From Haloplanus sp. GDY1 (lineage in GTDB: Archaea; Halobacteriota; Halobacteria; Halobacteriales; Haloferacaceae): a stretch of DNA of 64,000 nt. The stretch's first letter is position 1. Every line of letters starts with the position of its first letter. The stretch spans positions 1-64,000 of the forward strand of contig NZ_CP098514.1 of NCBI RefSeq assembly GCF_023703775.1, in the 5' to 3' direction. Shown one piece after another: positions 50,702 to 60,438 of the stretch. A program made the position numbers and the translations under genes. The notes beneath the pieces are model-generated. The model was given only the letters and a program-made list of their open reading frames with translations, was not told the origin of the DNA and ran no database searches.

Positions 50702-52387
50702 CTACCCGTGTTTCTCGAGTTCGACGACGAAGACTGCGCCCCTGGGGTCGTTGTCCTCGACCCAGACCCGTCCGCCGAACTGTTCGGTCAGCGTCGACAC
50801 GAGATAGAGGCCGATTCCGGAGCCGGGGCTTTCGATCCCTTTCTCACCCTTCCCGAAGATCCGCGATTTCCGATCGTCCGGAACGCCCGGCCCGTTATCG
50901 GCGATCCGAACCCTGACCGTGTCTCCGTCCTCCTCGCAGGAGACGTCGACCTCGGGGGTCGAGACGTCGGAGTGGCGCACGGCGTTTTCGAGGACGTTTC
51001 TGAAGACCGACGACAGCATCTCGTTGGCCCGTACCGCCGTGTCGGGAACGCTCCCGTGGACGGTGAACTGCGCGTCCGGATACGACTCCCGGACGGCCGT
51101 GAGTTCCGTCCGGAGGTGGTGTCCCAGATCCACCGCCGTTACCTCGACGGTCCGATCCCCGGAGAGTGAGTCGATAAACTCCCGGGCCGTGTCCGTGAGT
51201 TCGATCACGTGCTCGGCTCTCTGTATCACCCGTTCGAGCGCCTCTGCACCGTCGTCGTCCACGTGTTCGTGAAGCGTGCTCGCCCACCCGTGAATCACGG
51301 CCATGTCGTTACGGATGTCGTGGCGAACGACCCGGTTCAGTGCCTCGAGTTGCTCGGTTTTCGCCTCGAGTTGCTGTCGGTACTCCTCCCGTGCAGAGAC
51401 GTCGGTGATCGTGATCAGTTGTCCCGTCATCACCTCTCCCGAGGTGAACGGGGTGTGTGAGATCTGGTAGTGGCGTACGTCGTCGTCCCGGGTGAGCGTG
51501 AGGATCTCCGAGTCGGCGAGGCGATCCACGAGTGACTGGTCGACCTCCTCGAGTGGCCTCCCGGTCGACCCCCGTAACGCCGGAACGATCTCCTCTGCGG
51601 CCTGGTTGTAGTCCCGGATCCGGGACTCGGAATCGAGAAAGATCGCCGGTTCACTCGTCTCGCCCGTCAGTCGAATCGCCTCGAAGCGGCGGAGATAGAC
51701 GAACAGCGTTCCGACCGCGAAGATGGCGACGCCGGGCGGTTCGTACATCAGGGGCAGCAGCGAATCGATCCGGGGGCCCAGGATCGTGGCGATCGCCGGA
51801 ATCCCCGTCATCCCCGCGAGGACCACGAGCGGACGGCTATCCGTTCCGGTGTGGTAAAACTGCTCGACGAGCATGAAGAAGCCGACCGCGACGAGGGCAT
51901 ACGAGACCCCGAGGACGATCCAGTAGAGCAACTGGTGCTGGATCGCGAGGTGTGGGAAGGGGTCCGTCGCCCACGTCGACGTAAAATACAGTCGATGGAG
52001 TGGGTTCGTGATCTTCAGCGAGAGAATCAGCAGGAAGACGCCGACGATCGCCTTCCGGTACGGCGCGCGGCGGGGTGGGCGCCCCGTGTACGCGGCACAG
52101 AAGTACAGAAACGCCCCGACGGCGACGAGTGCGAAGCTGAAACCCAGGATATAACATCCGAGTTTGCTCGACGTGGTTGGTGCGAGGAGATACCCGACGT
52201 AACTGCCCGACCAGAGCGCGACCGAGAGGAGGAGTCCGACGAGCCCCGTTCGGGTTCCGGCGTGCTGGATCCCCCGTGCCCGGGGGATACTGGCGAGACA
52301 GACGAGTCCCGAAAGGCCGAACACGAACAGATGACCGAGCAGTACCGGATTCATTCCGTCCGTGTGGGGGTCCACCACTCCGGACAC
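50702..52387 (-). CDS. membrane histidine kinase with 7TM-like sensor and PAS
   Basis: A 561-residue kinase. Seven hydrophobic helices lie within about residues 15-235. A PAS-like domain follows (SEPAIFLDSESRIRDYNQAA). The H box is RVVRHDIRNDMAVIHGWAS (His about 354) and the catalytic domain has RNVLENAVRHSD (N box), ADNGPGVPD (G1) and GIGLYLVSTLTEQ (G2). It senses an unknown signal at the membrane. No response regulator is adjacent. ATG 52354 (MNPVLLGHLF) is an alternative start. Confidence 0.92.
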   Translation of the reverse strand: MSGVVDPHTDGMNPVLLGHLFVFGLSGLVCLASIPRARGIQHAGTRTGLVGLLLSVALWSGSYVGYLLAPTTSSKLGCYILGFSFALVAVGAFLYFCAAYTGRPPRRAPYRKAIVGVFLLILSLKITNPLHRLYFTSTWATDPFPHLAIQHQLLYWIVLGVSYALVAVGFFMLVEQFYHTGTDSRPLVVLAGMTGIPAIATILGPRIDSLLPLMYEPPGVAIFAVGTLFVYLRRFEAIRLTGETSEPAIFLDSESRIRDYNQAAEEIVPALRGSTGRPLEEVDQSLVDRLADSEILTLTRDDDVRHYQISHTPFTSGEVMTGQLITITDVSAREEYRQQLEAKTEQLEALNRVVRHDIRNDMAVIHGWASTLHEHVDDDGAEALERVIQRAEHVIELTDTAREFIDSLSGDRTVEVTAVDLGHHLRTELTAVRESYPDAQFTVHGSVPDTAVRANEMLSSVFRNVLENAVRHSDVSTPEVDVSCEEDGDTVRVRIADNGPGVPDDRKSRIFGKGEKGIESPGSGIGLYLVSTLTEQFGGRVWVEDNDPRGAVFVVELEKHG

Positions 52388-52607
52388 GGTTAATTGCTAG
52401 GGTAGCCCGGCCCGACGGCGCTGCGGTCCGGCCGCTCAAGTGCACTCCTCGCCATCCGCGAGCGGCCGGTGGCCGTATCCGGGCCGACCGCGGCGTGTAC
52501 GCGCGTTTCCCGTTGGGTCGACGCAGCCGTCACCGCCGGTTGCCACTCCCGGGAGCTATTATACGTCCGGGCCGAACGCACCGGTACATTTCGCCCGAAC
52601 CACCACG
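52388..52607. other. 220-base intergenic region with promoter
   Basis: Between the divergent kinase and ATP-grasp genes. GCTATTATAC at 52555-52564 is a TATA box about 45 bases before the ATG at 52608. No other feature was seen. Confidence 0.5.
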
Positions 52608-53924
52608 ATGGACTCCAATCACTTCCTCTTCGTTTCGGCCGACGCCGCACTGATCACCGACCTCGCGTGGCAAGTCCACGAGGAGGGCCACGACGTGAAG
52701 TACTACATCGAAGCCGAATCGGACAAAGAGATCGGCAACGGGTTCGTCCCGAAGACGGACGACTGGCGTGCGGAGGTGGAGTGGGCCGACGTCATCGTCT
52801 TCGACGACATCTGGGTCGGCTCGGACGTCGGAACCGGCGCGCTCGCCCGGGACCTCCGGGAGCAGGGGAAGGCCGTCGTGGGTGGCACGCCGAACACCGA
52901 CCGCCTCGAAGAGGACCGCGGCTACGCGATGGAGGTCCTCGAGGAACACGGCGTCGATACCGTCGAGCACCACGTCTTCGAGGACTTCGACGCCGGCATC
53001 CAGCACGTCCAGGCGAATCCGGCCCCGTACGTGATCAAACCGCTCGGGGAGGTCCAGAACGTCAAGCGACTCCTCTACGTCGGGAACGAGGACGACGGCA
53101 GCGACGTCGTCGACGTCCTTCGAGCCTACGAGAAAGCGTGGGGGCACCGGATGAAGGGCTTCCAGCTCCAGCGGAAGGTCGAGGGCGTCGAGGTCGCCAT
53201 CTGCGGGTTCTTCGACGGTGAGCGGTTCATCGACCAGGTCAACTTCAACTTCGAGCACAAGAAACTGTTCCCGGGAAACATCGGCCCGTCGACGGGCGAG
53301 ATGGGCACGTCGATGTTCTGGGGCGGGCGAAACAAGCTGTTCGAGGAGACGTTCGGAAAGCTCGAAGGCTGGCTCGCCGAGGAGGGCTACGTCGGGAGCA
53401 TCGACCTCAACTGCATCGTCAACGAGACCGGCATCTACCCGCTGGAGTTCACCCCGCGGTTCGGGTATCCGACCATCGCGCTGCAGGAGGAGTCCTTCGA
53501 ATCCGCGACCGGGCAGTTCTTCTACGACCTCGCACACGGAAACGACCCAGAACTGGCGGTGCACAACGGCTACCAGATCGGTGTGCGTGTCGTCCTCCCG
53601 CCGTTCCCGTTCGACGACGAGAAGACCTACGACGAGAACTCCCGCAACGCCGCGGTCGTCTTCGACACCGAGAGCCGCGAAGGGATCCACCTGGAGGACA
53701 CGAAACGGGTCGACGGACAGTGGCGGGTCGCCGGCGAGAGCGGCATGCCCCTCGTCGTGACCGGGAAGGGCGAGACCATGCAGAACGCGCGGGAACGGGC
53801 CTACGAGCGCGTCGACAACATCGTCATCCCGAACCTCTACTACCGCGACGACATCGGCGAGCGCTGGACCGACGGCGACGGCGACAGACTGCAGGCGTGG
53901 GGGTATCTCGGGCCGCAGCCGTAG
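52608..53924 (+). CDS. GARS-like ATP-grasp enzyme
   Basis: A 438-residue protein like phosphoribosylamine-glycine ligase. It has an N-terminal Rossmann-like part (FLFVSADAALITDLAWQVHE), a VGGTPNTDRLEEDR linker, and ATP-grasp (YVIKPLGEVQNVKRLLYVG; FQLQRKVEGVEVAICGFFDG; SIDLNCIVNETGIYPLEFTP with the metal-binding residues; RFGYP). It is probably an ATP-dependent ligase of purine or related metabolism; without other pur genes nearby the exact substrate is open. ATG 52608 was chosen over an upstream extension. Confidence 0.82.
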   Translation: MDSNHFLFVSADAALITDLAWQVHEEGHDVKYYIEAESDKEIGNGFVPKTDDWRAEVEWADVIVFDDIWVGSDVGTGALARDLREQGKAVVGGTPNTDRLEEDRGYAMEVLEEHGVDTVEHHVFEDFDAGIQHVQANPAPYVIKPLGEVQNVKRLLYVGNEDDGSDVVDVLRAYEKAWGHRMKGFQLQRKVEGVEVAICGFFDGERFIDQVNFNFEHKKLFPGNIGPSTGEMGTSMFWGGRNKLFEETFGKLEGWLAEEGYVGSIDLNCIVNETGIYPLEFTPRFGYPTIALQEESFESATGQFFYDLAHGNDPELAVHNGYQIGVRVVLPPFPFDDEKTYDENSRNAAVVFDTESREGIHLEDTKRVDGQWRVAGESGMPLVVTGKGETMQNARERAYERVDNIVIPNLYYRDDIGERWTDGDGDRLQAWGYLGPQP

Positions 53925-54025
53925 CACCGGAGGGGCGGGGACGACGCCATCGCTCCGCTCCGCCGTAGCACGCTCGACGCCCGTACGGAACAACCGTTAT
54001 CACTCCGCGCGTTCAACGCCAACGC

Positions 54026-54433
54026 ATGACATCCACGCTGGTCGCGGACGCGATGACCGCACCGATGCTCACGCTGGACGCGGAGACCCCGGTCGACGAG
54101 GCGGCCCAGGGGATGCTCGAAGCGGGGATCAAATCGCTCGTCGTCGTCGGGGAGGGCTGCCGTCCGGAGGGCATCTTCACCTCGACGGACGCGCTGCGGG
54201 TCGCGGCCGACGGGCGACCGACCGACGAGGCGACCGTCGGTGAGTACATGACGACGACGGTGGAGACGGTCAGCCCCGACGACCCGCTCTCGACCGTCGC
54301 CCGCCGCATGGTCGAGGCGGACGTCAGCCACCTGCCGGTGACCGACGCCGACGGCAACGGGGTGGGGATCCTGACGACGACGGACCTGGCCGAGGCGCTG
54401 TCGGCCGCCGAGGCGCCGACCGGGTCGACGTAG
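54026..54433 (+). CDS. CBS-pair protein
   Basis: A 135-residue protein made of two CBS repeats: VADAMTAPMLTLDAETPVDE and YMTTTVETVSPDDPLSTVAR, with the VVGEGCRPEGIFTSTD and VTDADGNGVGILTTTD turns. CBS pairs bind adenine nucleotides and act as energy sensors. It is stand-alone, so its partner is unknown. Confidence 0.88.
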   Translation: MTSTLVADAMTAPMLTLDAETPVDEAAQGMLEAGIKSLVVVGEGCRPEGIFTSTDALRVAADGRPTDEATVGEYMTTTVETVSPDDPLSTVARRMVEADVSHLPVTDADGNGVGILTTTDLAEALSAAEAPTGST

Positions 54434-54480
54434 GCCCGACGGGGACCAAGAGTTACTACCCGTCGGGTTCGTTCGTGTGT

Positions 54481-55173
54481 ATGGCCGTCGACCTCGAACG
54501 ACTCGTGCGCTACCCGGCGACCGGCGACGACTGGGCGAAGACCCTGCTCGTCGGTGGCCTGCTGACGGCGCTGTCGGTGTTGATCGTGCCCGCCTTTCTC
54601 CTGTACGGCTACCTCCTTCGCGTCCTCCGGGACGGGATGGCCGAGGGGAGGGAACCACCCGTCTTCGACGACTGGTGGACGCTCCTTCGCGACGGCGTCG
54701 TCGCCGTCCTGATCGTCCTCGTCTACCAGTTCGTCCCGCTGCTCGTGGCGGCGCTGACGGTCGGTGGCTCGGTGCTGGCGCTGCTCACCGGGTCGGAGGT
54801 CGGCGTGGGAGTCGGGCTGTTCGGACTGCTCGCGGGGCTCGCGCTCTCGGCGGCGCTCGCCCTGGTCTTCGGCTACGTCACGCCGATCGGCGTCGCCAAC
54901 TACACCCGCGAGGGGACGGCCGGCGCGGCGTTCGACACCGGAGTGCTCCGGGACGTCGCCCTCGACGGCGCCTACGCCGTCGCGTGGCTCTACGGCGTCG
55001 CGCTCCTCCTCGCGGCGAGCGTCGTCGCCGGACTCCTCGGGTTCGTCCCCGTGGTCGGCGTGTTCGTCGGCTTCTACGCACAGGTCGCGGCCGCCTGGGT
55101 CTGGGGGAAGGGCTTCGCCGACGCGATGGGGCTCGACGGTGCGGTCGAGTCGGCGTCGCCGTCGACCGCCTGA
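54481..55173 (+). CDS. DUF4013 membrane protein
   Basis: A 230-residue membrane protein with about four to six helices and the DUF4013 N-terminal pattern (RYPATGDDWAKTLLVGGLLT, then LRDGMAEGREPPVFDDWWTL). The second half repeats the helix pair. Function unknown. ATG 54481 (MAVDLERLVRY). Confidence 0.8.
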   Translation: MAVDLERLVRYPATGDDWAKTLLVGGLLTALSVLIVPAFLLYGYLLRVLRDGMAEGREPPVFDDWWTLLRDGVVAVLIVLVYQFVPLLVAALTVGGSVLALLTGSEVGVGVGLFGLLAGLALSAALALVFGYVTPIGVANYTREGTAGAAFDTGVLRDVALDGAYAVAWLYGVALLLAASVVAGLLGFVPVVGVFVGFYAQVAAAWVWGKGFADAMGLDGAVESASPSTA

Positions 55174-55224
55174 GCCCCGACCGGCAACCACAACCCTGAA
55201 ACGCGGCGCCGTCGGGGTTCCCGT

Positions 55225-56361
55225 ATGCCCACCGTCGCGGAACGCCTCGGCGTCGAACCGGCGCGGCTCTGGCTCGGATCGGTCCTCACCCTGCTGGCCG
55301 CGCTGATCGGCGGGTCGCTCGCCTTCCCACGCGCCGTCTACGACGGCTTCGTCTGGCACTTCTTCTGGGGGCCGGTGCAGGCCGACGCCAACGCGGCCGT
55401 CTGTGCCATCCGCGAGGGCGGCACCACCCGGTACCTCTACGACGCGGCGGCGTGCCGGGCCGCCGCCGAACCCGTCGCGTACCCGGGGTACACGCTCGTC
55501 TCGGAGGTCGGGTACGTGATCGTCCTCCTGATCGCGCTCTCCGGCCTCGTCTTCGTGTTGCGGCGACTGGAGGTCGGCTCGGACCGGGAGCTCTTCTACG
55601 CCCTCCTGCCGTTCGTCTTCTTCGGCGGGGCGCTCCGGGTCGTCGAGGACGTGACCGACACCGCCGGCCCCGCGGCGCTCGTGGACTACCCGCTGAACAC
55701 GCTCATCATCAGCCCGATCATCTACTTCACCGTCTTCGCGGTGACGCTCCTGGCGCTCGTCGGGAGCGTGGCCCTCGAGCGCAGCAAGGCCGTCGAGGAC
55801 TACACCCGGCCGCTCGCCGGGTCGGGCGTCGTCGTCCTCGTCGCGACGCTCGCCTTCCTGCTGTGGAGCGCCCTCTCGCCGGACGGCCCGGGCACCTTCC
55901 ACCCGCAGGTGCTGATCGTCACCCTCGCCGGCGCGACGGCCGCGGCCGGGGGCACCTGGTGGCTGGTCGAGCGCTACGCCCCCGCGGTCAACGCGGGCAC
56001 CGGCCGGATCGGCTTCGTCGTCGTCTGGGGCCACGCCGTCGACGGCGTCGCCAACGTCGTCGGCCTCGACTGGATGGTCGCGCTCGGCGCCGGGCCGAAC
56101 CTGGTGCCCAAGCACCCGGTCAACAGCGCCATCGTCGACATCACGGCCGCGACGCTCCCGGCGTCGGTGCTCGCGCTCACCGGCGACACCTGGCCGTTCC
56201 TCGTCGTGAAACTCGTCGCGGCGACGCTCGTCGTCTGGCTGTTCGACGAACGGATCTTCGAGGAGAGCCCGCAGTACACCATCCTGCTGTTGATCGCCAT
56301 CCTCGCGGTGGGGCTGGGTCCCGGCACGCGGGACATGCTCCGGGCGACGTTCGGCGTCTAG
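55225..56361 (+). CDS. DUF63 membrane protein
   Basis: A 378-residue integral membrane protein with about nine to ten hydrophobic segments and the DUF63 marks ([44 protein letters not shown]). The family is archaeal with unknown function. It follows the DUF4013 gene by 51 bases and ends overlapping the YcaO gene on the other strand. Confidence 0.87.
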   Translation: MPTVAERLGVEPARLWLGSVLTLLAALIGGSLAFPRAVYDGFVWHFFWGPVQADANAAVCAIREGGTTRYLYDAAACRAAAEPVAYPGYTLVSEVGYVIVLLIALSGLVFVLRRLEVGSDRELFYALLPFVFFGGALRVVEDVTDTAGPAALVDYPLNTLIISPIIYFTVFAVTLLALVGSVALERSKAVEDYTRPLAGSGVVVLVATLAFLLWSALSPDGPGTFHPQVLIVTLAGATAAAGGTWWLVERYAPAVNAGTGRIGFVVVWGHAVDGVANVVGLDWMVALGAGPNLVPKHPVNSAIVDITAATLPASVLALTGDTWPFLVVKLVAATLVVWLFDERIFEESPQYTILLLIAILAVGLGPGTRDMLRATFGV

Positions 56362-58046
56362 GGATAGGGGTGGAACGGCCGGTCGAGTCGGGGCTCGTAC
56401 CCCAGGTCGGGGGGCACCGTCTCGGCCCGGTCGCCGAAGTAGGGGTCGTCGACGAACAGCGGTTGGGCCTCGGGGCTGAGAACGCGCACCGCCTCGAAGC
56501 CGAGGTCGGCCACGTCCGGCGTCGTGACCCGTGCGGCGTACGTCGACAGCCCCGCCGCGCCCGCCCGCTCGACGACGGCGTCGAGTTCCGCTTCGCCGTC
56601 CGGCACCGCGTCGGGACCGACCGTCGCCGCGGGCACGCCGTCGCCGGCGTCGGTGAACTCCCGGGCCTCCGGCGGCAGGTCGGCGTACCGGGCGATGGCG
56701 CCCTCCTCCTCGGCGGCGTCTTCCGGTCCCATGGCCCGGAGTTCCATCCAGTTCTGGAGCGCCTCGGCGAGCGCCGACCGCGCCGCCGCCGTCGCGTTCA
56801 GGTCGGCGCCCGACCCGAGGGCGAAGCGGGGCCAGCCCTCCTCGCGGTGGACCGAGACGGCGACGACGGGCACGTCGACGTCGCCGGTGATCAGCGCCGG
56901 CGTCACCGTCAGGCGCTCGGCGCGGGCGCGGTCCACGAGCCTCGAGAACCCGTCGTCGTCGACCGACAGCCCCAGCGGTTCGTACGTCGAGTACCACGCA
57001 CACATCGCGGCGTCGCGCTCGATCACCTCGTAGAGCCCCGACAGCAGCGCCTCGACGCCCGCGTTGCCGAGGCCGAGGCCGGTGGTGATCGCCGGGCGGT
57101 GGCGGGCGGCCGGCGGCGGGTAGTGGACGAACTCGGCGGGCAGGGAGACGGGGTCGCCGGTCGCCAGGTCCTCACCCGCGACCCACTCGATGGGCGCGTC
57201 GGGGTCGACCGCCCGGTCGTCCGGACGGACGAACGCCGCCGGCGAGACGCCCCGCTCCCGCGCCGCCGGCGGCGCCGTCGCGAACTCCTCGGCACGATAG
57301 ACGCCGGCGCAGTAGCGCTCCAGGCCCTCGCCGAGGGCCTTCACGTAGGCGCGGTCCCAGTCGTCGTCGACGCCGGCGGTGTACGCCGCCGCCCGGGCGT
57401 CGCTGTAGGCGGTCGTGTCGGCGGTCGCCGCCAGATAGTAGGGGGCCGGGAAGGACTCGCGCTCGCCCACCTGCGTGAGGAGGCCGACCCGGTCGTCGAC
57501 GGCGCGTTCCGCCCGGGTCACGGCGTCGTCGAGCGACGCCTCACGGTGCGTGCGCCGCAGGTCGCGGTCCCGGGCCTCGGGACGGGGCACCGCGAGGACG
57601 CGCCGCTCGCCGCCGGGCACCTCGACGACCGTCCCCCCGAGATCCGCCCCGGAGAGCAGGGAGACGGCGCGGTGGCCGGCCACCGCCCCCGCGAGGCGGA
57701 CGGCGCTCCGGTCCCCCGAGGGCTGGCCGTCACCGTCCTCCCCGCCCGCCGACTCGACGCGCGCCCGCAGGTCGCGGTGGCCGACGCCGCCGGCGAAGAC
57801 GGTCACCGCGGCGTCGAGGTCGGGACGGGGCGTCCCGCCGAGGCCGCCGATCTCGACGGCGAGCCAGCGACTCGCCGCGTGGTCGGCCGCCTCGAACGCC
57901 GGCGCGCCCGCCGGCGCGATCACGACGCCGAGCGGGTACGAGCCGAGTTCGCCGGGCGCCGCCGTCGTCGCCGTCGCGTCGATGTCGTCGAGGGCGGCCC
58001 GGAACGACTCCGCGGCCGGCCCGCTCCCCGCGATACCGATCTGCAT
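56358..58046 (-). CDS. YcaO-domain protein
   Basis: A 562-residue protein. The C-terminal two thirds is a YcaO domain ([20 protein letters not shown] with the Glu-rich ATP site; [20 protein letters not shown] then IERDA; ends RPFHPYP). YcaO enzymes use ATP to activate amide carbonyls. The N-terminal about 170 residues is a Rossmann-like domain typical of the haloarchaeal form. No precursor peptide or TfuA/partner gene is adjacent, so the target is unknown. Confidence 0.85.
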   Translation of the reverse strand: MQIGIAGSGPAAESFRAALDDIDATATTAAPGELGSYPLGVVIAPAGAPAFEAADHAASRWLAVEIGGLGGTPRPDLDAAVTVFAGGVGHRDLRARVESAGGEDGDGQPSGDRSAVRLAGAVAGHRAVSLLSGADLGGTVVEVPGGERRVLAVPRPEARDRDLRRTHREASLDDAVTRAERAVDDRVGLLTQVGERESFPAPYYLAATADTTAYSDARAAAYTAGVDDDWDRAYVKALGEGLERYCAGVYRAEEFATAPPAARERGVSPAAFVRPDDRAVDPDAPIEWVAGEDLATGDPVSLPAEFVHYPPPAARHRPAITTGLGLGNAGVEALLSGLYEVIERDAAMCAWYSTYEPLGLSVDDDGFSRLVDRARAERLTVTPALITGDVDVPVVAVSVHREEGWPRFALGSGADLNATAAARSALAEALQNWMELRAMGPEDAAEEEGAIARYADLPPEAREFTDAGDGVPAATVGPDAVPDGEAELDAVVERAGAAGLSTYAARVTTPDVADLGFEAVRVLSPEAQPLFVDDPYFGDRAETVPPDLGYEPRLDRPFHPYP

Positions 58047-58094
58047 GGGACGGCCGACGCCCGCCGTGGGGAAAAGTGGTCGGAAGTGGGGAGT

Positions 58095-58913
58095 TCAGGC
58101 GGAGTGGTTGAGCGTGACCGCGGCGAGTTCCGCCGGCGTCACCTCGTCGAAGCGGTCCTCGTTGAGTTTCAGGCGGAGTCGGGGGCGGCCGACGTCGATG
58201 GGGACCTTCTCGGTCCGGATGAGCCCCTCCTCCTCCAGCGTGGTCTTGGTGCGGGAGAACGTCGCCTTGCTCGCGATGCCGACGTCCTCGCCCCACTTGC
58301 TGATGTCGTAGAGGAGGACGTCGTTGTGGGCGGCCACGAGGAGCGTGAGCGTCACCTCGTCGAACTCGCTCGCGGCGTCGCGCGCCTCGTCCAGGGCGTC
58401 GAGCGCGGCGTCGAAGTCGGCGCGGACGTCCTGCCCGATCTCCTCGCCGAGCGTCTCGCGAACCGTCGAGAGCGGGGGCGTCCGCAGGTCGAACGCCGAC
58501 GCCGGGTCCCACTGGGCCCCGTAGGTCTCGCGGACGGCGTCGACGAACTCCGACTCGTCGGTGCCGAGCGCGGCCACTCGGTCGCCGACGGAGACCAGCG
58601 CCCACACCGCCCCCTCGGTGACGACGAGCGCGTTCGTGCTGCCGGTGCCGCCCGTCCGAATCGAGAGCGTGCCGGCGTCGACGTGGTCGGCGGCGTTGCT
58701 CGCCACCACGAAGTCGTCCATCACCTCCTTCAACAGCCGCGAGTCGGCCAGCATCCGCACCGACGGCGGATCGGCCGCCGCCGTCGTGACGGCCGTCAGC
58801 GCGCGCACCGCCTCCGCCGTCGGGTCGACCAGCAACAGTTCTTCGGCGGACTCGAAGACGGTTGCGAGTACCTCCTCGAACTCCCGTCCGTGTAGGTTCT
58901 CCCCGGCGACCAT
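58095..58913 (-). CDS. TbsP/DUF5821-type regulator
   Basis: A 272-residue regulator with an N-terminal sensor-like domain (FEEVLATVFESAEELLLVDP, LADSRLLKEVMDDFVVAS) and a C-terminal winged helix (LTLLVAAHNDVLLYDISKWG, then SKATFSRTKTTLEEEGLIRT). This matches TbsP (DUF5821), which in Haloferax works with TrmB on gluconeogenic gene control. ATG 58913 is preferred; a minus-strand TATA-like TTAAATACG near 58940 fits leaderless start. Divergent from glyA. Confidence 0.85.
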   Translation of the reverse strand: MVAGENLHGREFEEVLATVFESAEELLLVDPTAEAVRALTAVTTAAADPPSVRMLADSRLLKEVMDDFVVASNAADHVDAGTLSIRTGGTGSTNALVVTEGAVWALVSVGDRVAALGTDESEFVDAVRETYGAQWDPASAFDLRTPPLSTVRETLGEEIGQDVRADFDAALDALDEARDAASEFDEVTLTLLVAAHNDVLLYDISKWGEDVGIASKATFSRTKTTLEEEGLIRTEKVPIDVGRPRLRLKLNEDRFDEVTPAELAAVTLNHSA

Positions 58914-59046
58914 GGCGTGAATATCGCCACATCCGTATTTAATTTTAACGACCAACGGTCTCCGTAACAGAGTAATTTCTGTCCAGACAGTTGATTAATT
59001 TTTTCTCGTCGGCAGAATTGCACAGAGGGTCCAGAGCGGAGAGACA

Positions 59047-59055
59047 GCTTTATGC
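59047..59055 (+). promoter_or_regulatory. glyA TATA box
   Basis: GCTTTATGC about 27 bases before the ATG at 59078, predicting a leaderless or near-leaderless transcript. The 165-base divergent region to TbsP also holds an AT-rich TTAATTTTTT near 58993. Confidence 0.5.
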
Positions 59056-59077
59056 GTCGCTTGGGCCGCGTGTACCC

Positions 59078-60325
59078 ATGGAACACGACCACGTCCGTGC
59101 GACCGATCCCGCGGTGGCGGAGGCGCTCGTCGGCGAGGCCGAGCGACAGCGGAACACGCTCTCGATGATCGCCTCGGAGAACCACGCGAGTCGGGCCGTC
59201 GTCGACGCGCAGGGCAGCGCCCTGACCAACAAGTACGCCGAGGGCTACCCCGGCGAGCGCTACTACGCCGGGTGCGCGTACGCCGACGCCGTCGAGGAAC
59301 TGGCCGTCGAGCGGGCCAGGGAGCTGTGGGGGGCCGACCACGTCAACGTCCAGCCCCACAGCGGGACCCAGGCGAACATGGCCGTCTACCTCGCGGTCCT
59401 CGACCCCGGCGACCGCATCCTCTCGCTCGAACTCGAACACGGGGGCCACCTCAGCCACGGCCACCCCGCCAACTTCGCCGGGCAACTGTACGAGGTGGAC
59501 CACTACCGCGTCGACCCCGAGACGGGCTATCTCGACTACGAGGGCCTCGCCGAGCGTGCGGACGCGTTCGACCCCGACGCCATCGTCTCCGGCTTCTCCG
59601 CCTACCCTCGGCAGGTCGACTGGGAGCGCATCGACGCCGTCGCCGACGCCGTCGACGCCTACCACGTCGCCGACATCGCCCACATCACCGGGCTGGTGGC
59701 CGCGGGGGTCCACCCCTCGCCAGTCGGCGTCGCCGACTTCGTGACCGGGAGTACGCACAAGACGATCCGGGCCGGCCGGGGCGGCATCGTCATGTGCGGC
59801 GAGGAACACGCCGACGCCGTCGACGACGCGGTGTTCCCGGGCGTGCAAGGCGGCCCGCTGATGCACAACGTCGCGGGCAAGGCGGTGGGGTTCGGCGAGG
59901 CGCTCGACCCCGAGTTCGAGGAGTACGCGGAGCAGGTCGTCGCCAACGCCCGCGCGCTCGGCGACCGGCTCGCGGACCACGGGCTCTCGCTCGTCTCCGG
60001 GGGCACCGACACCCACCTCGTGCTGGTCGACCTGCGTGACTCCCACCCCGACCTCTCCGGCGGCGACGCCGAGGACGCCCTCGCCGCGACGGGCATCGTC
60101 CTCAACGGCAACACGGTGCCGGGGGAAACCCGGTCGCCGTTCGACCCCAGCGGGATCCGCGCCGGCACCGCCGCCCTCACGACCCGCGGCTTCGACGAGG
60201 CGGCCACCCGCGAGGTGGCCGACCTGATCGCCCGCGTCCTCGACGCGCCCGAGGACGGGACCGTCCGCGACGACGTGAGCGACCGGGTGGACGAACTGTG
60301 TGCGGCCCACCCGCTGTACGAGTAG
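59078..60325 (+). CDS. glyA: serine hydroxymethyltransferase
   Basis: A 415-residue PLP enzyme that interconverts serine and glycine with a folate-type one-carbon carrier. Motifs visible are LSMIASENHAS near the N-terminus, NKYAEGYPGERYYAGC, VNVQPHSGTQANMAVY, and the PLP-lysine loop VTGSTHKTIRAGRGG (Lys about 227). The start ATG at 59078 is preferred over an in-frame upstream frame, which has no domain. It complements gcvT-gcvH in the same window. Confidence 0.95.
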   Translation: MEHDHVRATDPAVAEALVGEAERQRNTLSMIASENHASRAVVDAQGSALTNKYAEGYPGERYYAGCAYADAVEELAVERARELWGADHVNVQPHSGTQANMAVYLAVLDPGDRILSLELEHGGHLSHGHPANFAGQLYEVDHYRVDPETGYLDYEGLAERADAFDPDAIVSGFSAYPRQVDWERIDAVADAVDAYHVADIAHITGLVAAGVHPSPVGVADFVTGSTHKTIRAGRGGIVMCGEEHADAVDDAVFPGVQGGPLMHNVAGKAVGFGEALDPEFEEYAEQVVANARALGDRLADHGLSLVSGGTDTHLVLVDLRDSHPDLSGGDAEDALAATGIVLNGNTVPGETRSPFDPSGIRAGTAALTTRGFDEAATREVADLIARVLDAPEDGTVRDDVSDRVDELCAAHPLYE

Positions 60326-60395
60326 CGGGGCTCCGACGGCCGCGGGGGTCGTCCGCCCCCGACGACTCGCGCTCGGGACGTATCAGTTCCGAACC

Positions 60396-60408
60396 AAATT
60401 AACTATAC
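60396..60408 (+). promoter_or_regulatory. AT-rich promoter element of the first CetZ gene
   Basis: AAATTAACTATAC in otherwise GC-rich DNA, about 35 bases before the ATG at 60439; a TATA box. Confidence 0.5.
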
Positions 60409-60438
60409 CCCTCAACGCAGACAACCGAACCAAGAGTC

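Noticed and set aside
54013..57003. A 996-residue minus-strand open frame opposite CBS, DUF4013 and DUF63 genes
   Set aside because: Same reason; the opposite strand has clear membrane-protein and CBS signatures.
55452..58895. A 1147-residue plus-strand open frame across the YcaO and TbsP genes
   Set aside because: It is rich in Arg, Pro and Gly with no domain, and lies opposite well-supported genes. High GC leaves long empty frames on both strands.
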